A DNA stretch of 32,230 bases from an uncultured Pseudophaeobacter sp. (GTDB lineage: Bacteria > Pseudomonadota > Alphaproteobacteria > Rhodobacterales > Rhodobacteraceae). Of this stretch, positions 1 to 7,313 are shown one piece after another (the stretch's first letter is position 1; every line of letters starts with the position of its first letter). The notes beneath the pieces were generated by a model, which did not search any database, was not told where the DNA came from, and was given only the letters and a program-made list of their open reading frames with translations. The stretch covers positions 1 to 32,230 of the forward strand of contig CAJQNB010000006.1 of NCBI GenBank assembly GCA_905479575.1, given 5' to 3'. The position numbers and the translations under genes were made by a program.

Positions 1-78
1 AACGTCAGCCGTCTTCTCGCCAGCTTCCTGCTCCTTGATCATTTGGATGATCTGTTCGTCCGTGAATCTCGTCTTCAT
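1..78 (-). CDS. IS3-family transposase OrfA, N-terminal 26 codons (partial)
   Basis: The ATG is at 78-76 on the minus strand and the reading frame stays open to base 1. The visible residues (MKTRFTDEQII, then a Lys/Glu-rich helix and TADV) match the start of OrfA proteins of IS3-family elements. OrfA is the DNA-binding half and normally makes the active transposase by frameshifting into OrfB. Only the start is in the window, so intactness cannot be judged. Confidence 0.8.
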   Translation of the reverse strand, partial: MKTRFTDEQIIQMIKEQEAGEKTADV

Positions 79-109
79 TTGTCCGTCCTTCGGTTGGGCG
101 GACTCTACA
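1..109 (-). mobile_element. IS3-family insertion sequence, left part only (runs off the window)
   Basis: Bases 1-78 on the minus strand encode the first 26 residues of an IS3-family OrfA, beginning MKTRFTDEQIIQMIKEQ and continuing to EAGEKTADV. This is the typical N-terminus of the IS407-like group (helix-turn-helix that binds the terminal repeats). The frame is open to the window edge. About 31 bp upstream of the ATG the minus strand reads TGTAGAGTCCGCCC, which has the TG start expected of an IS3 terminal repeat. I therefore place the element end near base 109. The other end lies outside the window, so neither the inverted repeat nor the target duplication could be confirmed. Confidence 0.8.
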
Positions 110-114
110 CAAAA

Positions 115-1212
115 ATGGAGGAAATTCAGGGGCTCAGGTCAGATGCATTGGTCTCGCTGGCGAGCGGACACAACGACGAACCTCAAAAAGCCTTCGGAAA
201 ACTATACGTAGAACTGACACAATTTTACCTAGCCAAAGAGGATTTCGCTCCCTTTCGGAAAATCATGAGAGACTGCATCCTTGATTACTGGCCAATAGCG
301 CCTGGTGAAACCGTTCTCGGATACTTCCAACCTACGAGGAAATTGCATTCTGTTGGCACATCTGCTCGAGAAGCCAAGATCGGACCTGCCCTGCTTGAAC
401 AGTTTCTAGTAGATGCCAGGGCTATTACTGCCGACGATCAACGGCCGGTCTCTCGGAAGACGTTTGACGCTGTAGCCTATGCCGATCTACTGGCAGAAGT
501 ACCGACTTTGGTTGGTCCCGCGAAAATGCAGCACGAAATGGGAGCAACCTTCATGCAATTCAAATCGCTTGCAGAGGACGGTGTGATAAAACCTCGGATC
601 CAGGTTGCAACGATCAATTCTCCTTGGCGCATATCTGATGGTATTGCATTGGTGGAAGAACTCTTGGAAATTGCGCAGCCTGTAGCGCCTACCAACACTA
701 AATGGGAAGGTATTCAGCAGGCTAAAAAGCGCACAGGTTTGTGGGTTGGGAAGATCATCGAAGCCCTGCGAAATGGTGAACTTCAGCTCGGGCACTACAC
801 TAACGTTGAAGGCTATGCTGGGTTCTGTGTTTTGAAAACAGAAATCAATGGCATGCGGCCACCAAAACAAAAGGTCACGGACCAAGAGTTTCTAACGGCT
901 TATGCATTTGGCCGGTCAGTTGGCATTCGAATATCTGGCTGGTTTAAAAAACTTGCGGCAGAGGGCCATACTCCTGAAACCCTTACGCCACACCCGAAGG
1001 GCGATCCTGACCAATCATACCTCTCTCCCGACGACATCACCCAGTTCCACAAGCGCTTTATGACCCCGGCGACGATGGAGCAAAAATTTGGCCAACATCG
1101 GAAGATATTGCTGGGGAAGCTGAGATCAGCTGGAGTGGAAACCTTTGCACCAAATGGAGAAGATTATGGGCCGGTCTATCTCCGCAATGAGGTCGAAGAG
1201 ATCTTGGAATGA
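115..1212 (+). CDS. TniQ-like transposition protein, C-terminal part, 5'-truncated by an IS element
   Basis: The open frame begins inside the flanking IS sequence, and the first Met after the IS end is at 115, giving 365 residues. The layout resembles the C-terminal half of TniQ-family proteins of alphaproteobacterial Tn7/Tn5053-type elements. There is a conserved stretch FAPFRKIMRDCILDYWPIAP (about residues 45-64), followed by HSV and repeated helix-turn-helix-like units, for example FGRSVGIRISGWFKKL and MEQKFGQHRKILLGKL, each ahead of a short linker. The N-terminal zinc-bearing TniQ domain is absent; full-length relatives are roughly 600 residues. TniQ proteins select the target site for TniA/TniB transposases. 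No RBS is seen before 115, so this is probably a decaying remnant. The family call rests on recalled similarity. Confidence 0.55.
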   Translation: MEEIQGLRSDALVSLASGHNDEPQKAFGKLYVELTQFYLAKEDFAPFRKIMRDCILDYWPIAPGETVLGYFQPTRKLHSVGTSAREAKIGPALLEQFLVDARAITADDQRPVSRKTFDAVAYADLLAEVPTLVGPAKMQHEMGATFMQFKSLAEDGVIKPRIQVATINSPWRISDGIALVEELLEIAQPVAPTNTKWEGIQQAKKRTGLWVGKIIEALRNGELQLGHYTNVEGYAGFCVLKTEINGMRPPKQKVTDQEFLTAYAFGRSVGIRISGWFKKLAAEGHTPETLTPHPKGDPDQSYLSPDDITQFHKRFMTPATMEQKFGQHRKILLGKLRSAGVETFAPNGEDYGPVYLRNEVEEILE

Positions 1213-1363
1213 CACCTCCCAGTCCATGTTGCAGACAAGAAACAGCGAAGTCGTGGGAAAAGCATGCGTGGGGCTGCTATGCTGGGGCCAACTTCTTATC
1301 AGCAAAAACGCACAGATCGTGAAGGTTGAAGGGTTAGAAGTGCGATGACAAACTTCTTGACAG

Positions 1364-1394
1364 GAATTCGCATGAAACACGCTGAATTCGCACA
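1364..1394. repeat. Paired GAATTCGCA repeats, possible end of the tniQ-bearing element
   Basis: The 9-mer gaattcgca occurs at 1364-1372 and again at 1384-1392, exactly 20 bp apart. The outer copy ends in ...GCACA, so the opposite strand begins TGTGCGAATTC. Tn7- and Tn5053-type elements carry roughly 20-bp transposase-binding repeats and TGT/ACA termini. The position, just after tniQ and 33 bp from the 3' end of a tRNA gene, fits an element end. This is inference: the other end is not in the window. Confidence 0.3.
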
Positions 1395-1427
1395 CTTATG
1401 CCCCATTGGCAGCACAATGGGAGGAAA

Positions 1428-1505
1428 TGGCGAGCCGTGGAGGACTCGAACCCCCGACCTGAGAATTAGAAGTTCCCTGCTCTAATCCAGCTGAGCTAAC
1501 GGCCC
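1428..1505 (-). tRNA. tRNA-Arg (anticodon UCU)
   Basis: The minus strand folds as a complete cloverleaf. The acceptor stem GGGCCGT pairs with ACGGCTC (one G-U), the D stem is GCTC/GAGC, the anticodon stem is GGGAA/TTCTC with loop CTTCTAA, and the T stem is GGGGG/CCTCC around TTCGAGT. Positions 34-36 are TCT, so it reads AGA (Arg). G73 and an encoded CCA follow. The 3' end faces the IS/tniQ segment, and tRNA 3' ends are common insertion sites for islands. Confidence 0.95.
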
Positions 1506-1519
1506 GCACTTGTCTCGGC

Positions 1520-1548
1520 TGTATCAGTCAAATCCTCTGCCTTGTCAA
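1520..1548 (-). promoter_or_regulatory. Sigma-70-type promoter for tRNA-Arg
   Basis: On the minus strand a perfect TTGACA (1548-1543) is followed after 17 bp by GATACA (1525-1520). The start would fall near 1513, about 8 nt before the mature tRNA 5' end at 1505. The spacing and the perfect -35 box make this convincing. The -10 is a partial match. Confidence 0.6.
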
Positions 1549-1632
1549 CTTGCTAGAGAAATGGAACGGCGGCCCGAAAAAAGAATTTACGTCCCGCAAC
1601 TTTACCCGCGGGCAACAGACTGTCGGCGGCAA

Positions 1633-1668
1633 TTAGGGCTGTCGTTTCAATTGGGGCTGTCGTTTCAG
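1633..1668. repeat. Short tandem repeat, 2 x 18 bp
   Basis: Two adjacent 18-bp units (1633-1650 and 1651-1668) share 16 of 18 bases around the core ggggctgtcgtttca. They lie between the tRNA-Arg gene and the end of the DUF3833 gene. Nothing else was recognised in 1549-1686. Confidence 0.75.
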
Positions 1669-1686
1669 AGGTGCCTTCAAAATCCT

Positions 1687-1712
1687 GCATAGCCCTCAAA
1701 CTGGGGCTATGC
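1687..1712 (-). terminator. Stem-loop downstream of the RpoE-type operon
   Basis: GCATAGCCC and GGGCTATGC form a perfect 9-bp stem around an 8-nt loop, 12 bp past the DUF3833 stop. The minus strand continues AGGATTTTG, so the U-tract is short and displaced. It is a plausible but imperfect intrinsic terminator for the five-gene operon. Confidence 0.5.
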
Positions 1713-1724
1713 CTTGGGTGGCTT

Positions 1725-2270
1725 TTAGTTTGGTCTCATTGTCGCGACCAGTTCCGCGACCTTCAGGCCAAATTTTCGCATCTCTGACTTGTTCATGATC
1801 GCGCCATCGGCGGTAAGGTACATCCAGTCTGTGGCCTGCAAGGTGTGTCCCCCGGAATCTTCGGGAAGAATGATCTCATAGCGCAAGCGGACGGTTGACC
1901 CGGAAACCACCCCCTGTGCCTCTCCCACCAGGTCATCAGCTGTGGCAGTAAAGGTATTGTTTGGGCCGAGGGTCAGATACCATTTCCGGCTTTGGGTTTT
2001 CCCATTGGAATAGGTGAATTCTTCGCTCAGGGTGCCCGTGTCCCCGTCCCAGGTGCCGACCATTTTTGCTACAAAGCTGTTGGTCATCTTGCCATTTGGG
2101 CCAAAGATCAACCCTTCGGACAGGATCTCGCCAGATAGATGGGTCTTGAGATCAAACTGCGGGCCGGTTCCAGCGTAATCCTGTGGTGATTGGAACCGGA
2201 AACTAAAGAGGTAGGTCTTGGCAACTATGGCCACAAGAAAGATCACGAGGCAGGCGACAAGCAATTTCAT
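1725..2270 (-). CDS. DUF3833 family membrane-anchored protein
   Basis: This 181-residue protein has one N-terminal hydrophobic segment (about residues 3-23, no lipobox in a usable place), then a beta-rich extracytoplasmic domain. Features typical of DUF3833 are FDLKTHLSGEILSEGLIFGP, FVAKMVGTWDGDTGTLSEEF and a late TDWMYLTADGAIMNKSEMRKFG. The biochemical function of the family is unknown. It is the last gene of a tightly packed operon; its ATG overlaps the stop of the MFS gene (ATGA). The company of lipid-modifying enzymes suggests an envelope role, but that is inference. The family call is fairly sure. Confidence 0.8.
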   Translation of the reverse strand: MKLLVACLVIFLVAIVAKTYLFSFRFQSPQDYAGTGPQFDLKTHLSGEILSEGLIFGPNGKMTNSFVAKMVGTWDGDTGTLSEEFTYSNGKTQSRKWYLTLGPNNTFTATADDLVGEAQGVVSGSTVRLRYEIILPEDSGGHTLQATDWMYLTADGAIMNKSEMRKFGLKVAELVATMRPN

Positions 2271-3493
2271 CAGGAGGAGCTTTCACTGGGCAGCCGTAGA
2301 GCATAGCAAAAGGCTGCGGATTTCAGGACACAAGGAAGGATCGCATAGGCCGCGACAAGCGCCGACAGCGCCTCTGGCGTGTTGTGTGTGCCAGGGGTAA
2401 AGCCAAATGCCTGTAGCAGTGGCAAAGTGACTGCGGCTGCAAGGGCCAGGGCAAGTTTTCCGGCAAAGGACCAAATACCGAAGGCTGTTCCCGCGCTTAG
2501 GCCTGCTTTGGTCAGGGCAATGCTGAACAGGGCAGGCAACAGCAGCATGTCCGCCCCCAGCGCCGCCCCTGACGCCAGACAGATCAGAGCAAAGCCATAG
2601 GCGTTTCCCGGATTTAGAAACCCGGCTCCGACAAAGCTGGCAATGGCCAAAGGCATGGCGATCAACAGCGTGGCTTTGGCCCCGATCCTGTGGCTGACCA
2701 GGGTCCACAAGGGCACGCTGAGACCGGCAGACAGGAAGAACAGTACCAGCAGTGGCCCTGCCAGTTTTGGTAAGTTCAGGTAGTCTTGTACAAAAAACAG
2801 AAACAAGGTGGAGGTCAGGGCCACCGGCAGACTGTTCAGGATCGCCAGGATCAGCAGGCTGGTCGCCCCGGACTGGGACAGGGAGGCATAGCTCAGGGGG
2901 CGACCGGCCACCGCAGGCTGTGACCAGACCGGTCTGGTCAGCAGGGCGGTGACGATTGCCACTGCACCCAGCAGCAGGCCAAATGCTCCATAGCCCTGTC
3001 CCGCAGCCCCCATGCCAACCAGGAGAGCCGGAGCAATCGCTGCCAAAATCACACCGATCAGCATGCCGCTTTCGCGGAATGCGGCCAGCGTCATTACAGC
3101 ACGCGGTTCAGCAGATTTGGCAAGGGTAGTGCTGCGCCCATAGAGCAAGATCATACCCAGGCTGTAGGCGGAGAACAGCAGCAACAGGATGGGGATCATC
3201 TTGGCCAACACATAGGGGCTGGCTTGTAGTCCAAACAAAAGCGGAAACCCCACGGCCAGCCCACCGGCGGCGAGCCAAGCAAAGCTGGACTGCTTTTGCG
3301 GCCATCGATCCACGGCCCAGCCGATCAGCGGGTCCTGCACCAGATCAAACAGGCGGATGGCCAGCAAAACACCCCCCAAGGCCCCAAGCCCGATGCCAAG
3401 ATCGGTGGCGGCATACTGTGGCAAGTGAATGTACAAAGGGATCCCGGCACTGGCCAGCATCAGGGCATAAAGGCTAATCCTTGGATACAGCAT
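2270..3493 (-). CDS. MFS transporter, GPH (glycoside-pentoside-hexuronide)-like family
   Basis: This 407-residue protein is highly hydrophobic, with about 12 membrane segments. The motif LFDLVQDPLIGWAVDRW near residues 47-63 is the signature loop of the GPH/MelB-type branch (DxxxDPxxGxxxDR), which normally moves sugars or other solutes with Na+ or H+. The substrate is not evident. The ATG at 3493 overlaps the stop of the upstream chalcone-isomerase-like gene (TGATG); a GTG one codon earlier is less likely. MFS genes of this type occur in RpoE/ChrR-regulated clusters of Rhodobacter. Here it may move a lipid-related compound or solute, but nothing in the sequence shows which. Confidence 0.8.
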   Translation of the reverse strand: MLYPRISLYALMLASAGIPLYIHLPQYAATDLGIGLGALGGVLLAIRLFDLVQDPLIGWAVDRWPQKQSSFAWLAAGGLAVGFPLLFGLQASPYVLAKMIPILLLLFSAYSLGMILLYGRSTTLAKSAEPRAVMTLAAFRESGMLIGVILAAIAPALLVGMGAAGQGYGAFGLLLGAVAIVTALLTRPVWSQPAVAGRPLSYASLSQSGATSLLILAILNSLPVALTSTLFLFFVQDYLNLPKLAGPLLVLFFLSAGLSVPLWTLVSHRIGAKATLLIAMPLAIASFVGAGFLNPGNAYGFALICLASGAALGADMLLLPALFSIALTKAGLSAGTAFGIWSFAGKLALALAAAVTLPLLQAFGFTPGTHNTPEALSALVAAYAILPCVLKSAAFCYALRLPSESSS

Positions 3494-3987
3494 CACTGCC
3501 CCAGCAGCGCCTGTGTAAAACGCTCCGAGCGGCTGTTTTCACCCAGAAAGATCTCCATGAATCGGGTTTTGATACCCGCATGAGACAGCGTGCAAACCGC
3601 CACATCATTGCGCCAGAAGGTGAGCTGGTCCGGGCCGTTGCTGACGGCCAGATATGTGTCCCCTGAGCGGACAGCCTGATAACAGTTTTCCAGCTGCCCG
3701 CGAATGGGCAGGGCATTGCCCATGCGGTCCATTTCGCGCAGGGTGGCCTCCACCAGATCAGACTGGCTGAGATTGCGCTTATAGGTCAGCTCCAGACCAA
3801 AATCCTGCGACCAGTCCAGGGGCAGGCCGCCTTTGGTGAACAATCGCGCAGTGTAGATCTGAAACCCCAGAAACCTAAAGGCTGCCTCGCCGCGTTGCTC
3901 GGCGCCGTTTGGCAGGTTGCTGGCCTGGCTGGTCGAGGCAACAATTGGCGCCAGCCAGATGCAGAGGCCAAGTAGCAAGCTACGCAT
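3493..3987 (-). CDS. Chalcone isomerase-like periplasmic protein
   Basis: This 164-residue protein has a signal peptide (MRSLLLGLCIWLAPIVASTS, cleavage near residue 22). The mature part has GEAAFRFLGFQIYTARLF, the usual start of bacterial chalcone-isomerase-like domains, and a later FLGENSRSERFTQALLGQ tail. Such bacterial proteins usually lack the flavonoid isomerase residues and are thought to bind fatty acids or similar ligands. I chose the Met at 3987 because the signal peptide starts there and it overlaps the methyltransferase stop by 8 bp; a frame open further upstream lies inside that gene. A periplasmic lipid-binding role is inference. Confidence 0.75.
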   Translation of the reverse strand: MRSLLLGLCIWLAPIVASTSQASNLPNGAEQRGEAAFRFLGFQIYTARLFTKGGLPLDWSQDFGLELTYKRNLSQSDLVEATLREMDRMGNALPIRGQLENCYQAVRSGDTYLAVSNGPDQLTFWRNDVAVCTLSHAGIKTRFMEIFLGENSRSERFTQALLGQ

Positions 3988-5137
3988 GGGCCAACTCGAT
4001 CTGGACGACATTCGTGTGCCCAATCGCAAAGGAGGCAGCGCAGATTTCAAGGTAGTACTGCCAGTTGCGGAAAAACCCTTCGTCATAGCCCTGTTCTTTG
4101 ATCTTGCGTTGCTGCGCGACCAGACGTTCAGCCCAAATCCGGCAGGTTTTGCCGTAGTCCTGGCCAAAGGCAAAACTGTTTTTCACCTGCAGGCCCGCCG
4201 CAGTGGCCTGGCTTTCAATCACCCGATCCGACAACAGCATGCCGCCGGGGAAAACATATTGCCGGATGTAATCGGAGGAGGTGCGGTAGGTTTCAAAAAA
4301 CGAATCCGGTACCGTGATGGCCTGCAGCATGACGCGGCCACCTGCCGACAGGTTCTGTTTCAGGGCCGAAAAGTAGCTGGGCCAGTATTTTTCGCCCACC
4401 GCTTCGATCATCTCGATAGAGACGATATTGTCGAATGTTCCCTGCACATCGCGGTAGTCCCGCAGCTGAATGTCGGCGCGGCCATCAAGACGGCAATCGG
4501 CATAGCTGTGCTGGTTGCGTGAAATGGTGACGCCTGTCACATCGCGGCCCTCGGCGCTGGCCTGTTCTGCAAAGCCACCCCACCCACAGCCGATTTCCAG
4601 CACACGTTCGCCGGTGGTGAGACGGGACAAGACCCGTTCGTTTTTGCGTGACTGTGCCTGGGCCAGATCATCGCCGGTTTCACCAAAAATACCTGAGGAA
4701 TAGGTCATGCCTTCGTCGAGCCAGAGCTGGTAAAACTCGTTTCCAACATCATAATGCGCGCGGATATTTTTACGGGAGCCGCGTTTGGAATTGGCCCGCA
4801 GCACCCTGTCCACAAGGCGAAACTTGGCGCGGTTGAACGGGCTGGCCTGGTCATAACTGCCAAGATGTTCGCGGTTGATCATGGCAAGCGACATCAACCC
4901 CTCAATCGAGGGGGTATCCCATAGTCCCTGAACATAGGCCTCACCCAATCCCACCTGACCATGCGCCGCCATCGCAGAAACCGCTGCCCAATCGCGGATC
5001 TGCATTTCGGCCTCTGGTCCGTGATCCCCAAACTGATAGCGCTCCCCGTCGGGGGTCCGCAGGGTCAGTCGGCCCTCACGCAGTCGCGCGCAGGTTTCCA
5101 GGAATTGCGATTTCATCGCCTTGTGCGTCAATGTCAT
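3980..5137 (-). CDS. CFA-type SAM-dependent fatty-acyl-phospholipid methyltransferase (UfaM/CfaA-like)
   Basis: This 385-residue protein belongs to the cyclopropane-fatty-acyl-phospholipid synthase family. Visible motifs are HYDVGNEFYQLWLDEG, the SAM-binding loop VLEIGCGWGGFAE, EMIEAVGEKYWP, DYIRQYVFPGG and YYLEICAASF. The family adds a one-carbon unit from SAM to a cis double bond of membrane phospholipids. Where E. coli Cfa has Cys139 (bicarbonate ligand), this protein has Ser (MTYSSGIF), so a plain cyclopropane reaction is uncertain. A homologue in Rhodobacter sphaeroides (UfaM) methylates vaccenate on the way to furan fatty acids. The start at 5137 is chosen for AAAGGA 8 nt upstream; it overlaps the FAD gene by 62 bp. 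The neighbouring FAD oxidoreductase supports the furan-fatty-acid reading. Confidence 0.85.
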   Translation of the reverse strand: MTLTHKAMKSQFLETCARLREGRLTLRTPDGERYQFGDHGPEAEMQIRDWAAVSAMAAHGQVGLGEAYVQGLWDTPSIEGLMSLAMINREHLGSYDQASPFNRAKFRLVDRVLRANSKRGSRKNIRAHYDVGNEFYQLWLDEGMTYSSGIFGETGDDLAQAQSRKNERVLSRLTTGERVLEIGCGWGGFAEQASAEGRDVTGVTISRNQHSYADCRLDGRADIQLRDYRDVQGTFDNIVSIEMIEAVGEKYWPSYFSALKQNLSAGGRVMLQAITVPDSFFETYRTSSDYIRQYVFPGGMLLSDRVIESQATAAGLQVKNSFAFGQDYGKTCRIWAERLVAQQRKIKEQGYDEGFFRNWQYYLEICAASFAIGHTNVVQIELAHA

Positions 5138-6425
5138 GCTGGGATCCTTTGTGAAGCAGTGGTGAGGGCGCATTAATCATGCGAACAATACGCATAGCGC
5201 TGGCGATGCCATCTTCGTGAAAGCCGTGACGGTTGTAGGCGCCCGCGAACCAGCTGTTGTTCTGGCCCTGCAGGCCACGCAGATCGCGCTGCGCCCCGAG
5301 CGCCGCCTGGTCAAAGACCGGGTGCGCGAACTCAACCCGGTCATAGACCTTGTCGGCGGCAATGGGCCGCGTTGGATTCAAGGTCACAAACAGCGGGTCG
5401 CTTTCGGGAATATTCTGCAGGCGGTTCATCCAATAGGTCACGCCAACACCCCCATCCTGGCTGCGATACGCCCAGCTGGACCAGCAGCTGCGACGTTTGG
5501 GCATCTGCCCTGGGTCACAATGTAGAACGGCCGTATTGGATTGGTAGCGGATCGCGCCCAGGGCGGCTTTTTCAGCAGCTGTGGCCTGCTGGCCCAGAAT
5601 GCGTAGTGCCTGATCCGAATGGCAGGCAAAGACGACCTCATCAAAGCGCTGGCTGTATTGCTCCTGCGGCGTCAGGCTTACACCGCGCGCATCTCTGGTT
5701 ACCTTTTGGATTGGTGAACCTGTATGAATTTTGCAGCCGCGTGCCAGCAGGGCCGCCTCCAGTCGGCGCACATATTCGATGCTGCCGCCTTTGACCGTCC
5801 ACCACTGGTGCTGTCCGGTCCCGGCCAGCAGGGCGTGGTTGCGGAAAAAATTGACCAGGGACTTTGCTGGAAAGGCATCCACATCGGTCACCGGCGTAGA
5901 CCAGATCGCGCCGCACATGGGCATGAGGTAATGATCGCGGAACCAGGTCCCAAGCCCCAGCTCATCCACCAGTTCACCAATGGTTTTGCTGTCATCCGTC
6001 GCCGCCGCTTCGGCTTCTTTGCCAAACCGCAAGATATCCAGCACCATCTTGTAAAATTGCGGCCGGACCAGGTTTTGTTTTTGTGCGGAGATCGCTGCAA
6101 GGCTGTTGAGCCCATATTCGATCCTGCCATCGTCGATACTGGCGCAAAAGCTCATTTCGCTTTTGATCACCGGCACGTCGAGGTCGCGAAACAGGCGGGT
6201 GAGATAGGGATAGGTGGCGTAGTTGAAAACGATAAAACCTGTATCGACTGGCTGATCGCCATTCTGCCCTGCCAAAACCGTGCGCGCATGGCCTCCCAAA
6301 CGTGGTGCCGCCTCATATAGGGTCACGTCATGGGTGGCGGACAGATAGTAGGCTGCTGACAGTCCAGAAATGCCACCTCCGATGATCGCTATTTTGCGGC
6401 GCGGGCCTTGGGTTTGGTCCAACAT
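5076..6425 (-). CDS. FAD-dependent (amine-oxidase-like) oxidoreductase, UfaD-like candidate
   Basis: This 449-residue protein has an N-terminal dinucleotide-binding fold IIGGGISGLSAAYYL (residues 14-28), an acidic strand end TLYEAAPRLGGHARTV, and a C-terminal FAD closing segment GAYNRHGFHEDGIASAM. It matches the COG2907-type flavoproteins regularly found beside CFA-like methyltransferases. In Rhodobacter, flavoproteins in the RpoE regulon act in furan-fatty-acid synthesis, including the desaturase UfaD. Which of those this gene equals cannot be settled by eye. It is first in the minus-strand operon, with an RpoE-type promoter 30 bp upstream and TGAGG before the ATG. The last ~20 residues overlap the next gene. 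Confidence 0.8.
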   Translation of the reverse strand: MLDQTQGPRRKIAIIGGGISGLSAAYYLSATHDVTLYEAAPRLGGHARTVLAGQNGDQPVDTGFIVFNYATYPYLTRLFRDLDVPVIKSEMSFCASIDDGRIEYGLNSLAAISAQKQNLVRPQFYKMVLDILRFGKEAEAAATDDSKTIGELVDELGLGTWFRDHYLMPMCGAIWSTPVTDVDAFPAKSLVNFFRNHALLAGTGQHQWWTVKGGSIEYVRRLEAALLARGCKIHTGSPIQKVTRDARGVSLTPQEQYSQRFDEVVFACHSDQALRILGQQATAAEKAALGAIRYQSNTAVLHCDPGQMPKRRSCWSSWAYRSQDGGVGVTYWMNRLQNIPESDPLFVTLNPTRPIAADKVYDRVEFAHPVFDQAALGAQRDLRGLQGQNNSWFAGAYNRHGFHEDGIASAMRIVRMINAPSPLLHKGSQHDIDAQGDEIAIPGNLRATA

Positions 6426-6454
6426 GCGGTCCTCATGTGTGATTATGTTTCAAG

Positions 6455-6483
6455 GAATACGGGGGGGATCGGCAAGCGGATCA
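6455..6483 (-). promoter_or_regulatory. RpoE (ChrR-type ECF) promoter for the FAD-methyltransferase operon
   Basis: The minus strand has TGATCC (6483-6478), exactly 18 bp, then TATTC (6459-6455). The Rhodobacter RpoE consensus is TGATCC-N18-TAnnn. Transcription would start near 6448, leaving a leader of about 23 nt before the ATG at 6425. It is back to back with the DUF1365 promoter. Confidence 0.75.
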
Positions 6484-6511
6484 CTTTTGATAAAGGAAAT
6501 TCGCAGCGCGG

Positions 6512-6540
6512 TGATCCAGAGGCCGATGTTTTCCGTAATG
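6512..6540 (+). promoter_or_regulatory. RpoE (ChrR-type ECF) promoter for DUF1365-SDR
   Basis: TGATCC (6512-6517), 18 bp, then TAATG (6536-6540) match the RpoE consensus. Only five bases separate the -10 box from the chosen ATG at 6546, so the transcript would be leaderless or nearly so. Confidence 0.75.
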
Positions 6541-6545
6541 GTCAC

Positions 6546-7313
6546 ATGATTGAACTTGTATCAGCCCAAACCTATCACAGCCGCCGCGGCAGCCTGGCCA
6601 ACGCCTTTCGCTATGGGGTCGACTATGTGTTGACGGATTTGACCCAAGCGGCGCAACCGCTTTTGTCGCGCAACCGCTTTAATCTGTTCTCGCTGCACGA
6701 CCATCACCATGGTGGGCCGCGTGGGCAAGGGCAGGGGGTAGATTGGTTTCGCAATGAACTGCACCAGCGCGGCTTTCCTGTAGAGCAGGCGCAGCTGTTG
6801 CTTCTCACCCAGCCGAGCTTTTTGTGGTTCAACTTCAATCCTGTAAGCTTTTGGATCGCCGTGGTTGATGGGGAGCCGCGGGCGTTTATTGCAGAAGTGA
6901 ACAACACCTTTGGCCACCGCCACTGCTATTTTTGCGCCCATTCCGATTTCCGCCCCATCAAGCGATCTGACCGGATCGAGGCAGAGAAACTGATGCATGT
7001 GTCGCCGTTTCAGCAGGTCGCCGGGCGATATCTCTTCAACTTTGGTATGACCGAACGCGCCTTCAATATCCGCATCTCATATGAAAATGGAGACGAGGGG
7101 GTTCTGGCCACTTTGAATGGATTGAGAACCCCAGCAACAACGGCGGGCCTGGCCAGGGTGGCAATTCGCCGTCCTTTGGGCGCGGTGCGGGTTGTGGCAT
7201 TGATTTATTGGCAGGCCCTGAAGCTAAAGCTCAAGGGTGCGCCGTTCCTGCGCAAGCCAGAACCCCCGAAACCGCTGATTTCTGACAGCAAGACGTCGAG
7301 TATTGGATCATGA
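6546..7313 (+). CDS. DUF1365 family protein
   Basis: This 255-residue protein matches DUF1365 (COG3496), whose members accompany CFA-type methyltransferases and COG2907 flavoproteins in many Proteobacteria. Features include the start SAQTYHSRRGSLANAFRYGV, FNLFSLHDHHHG, QPSFLWFNFNPVSFWI and EAEKLMHVSPFQ. A catalytic function is not established from sequence; it has been found essential to lipid-modification clusters by context only. I start at 6546 because DUF1365 similarity begins there and the RpoE promoter lies just upstream; the frame open from 6408 would run through that promoter. The stop overlaps the SDR start (ATGA). Confidence 0.8.
   Translation: MIELVSAQTYHSRRGSLANAFRYGVDYVLTDLTQAAQPLLSRNRFNLFSLHDHHHGGPRGQGQGVDWFRNELHQRGFPVEQAQLLLLTQPSFLWFNFNPVSFWIAVVDGEPRAFIAEVNNTFGHRHCYFCAHSDFRPIKRSDRIEAEKLMHVSPFQQVAGRYLFNFGMTERAFNIRISYENGDEGVLATLNGLRTPATTAGLARVAIRRPLGAVRVVALIYWQALKLKLKGAPFLRKPEPPKPLISDSKTSSIGS

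Noticed and set aside
43..114. Start of the TniQ-like gene at 43
   Set aside because: Bases 43-109 belong to the IS3 end on the opposite strand, so the in-frame codons there are not part of the original gene.
5724..6320. 198-codon plus-strand frame inside the FAD oxidoreductase gene
   Set aside because: Antisense shadow of a gene with clear FAD motifs; no coding signature of its own.
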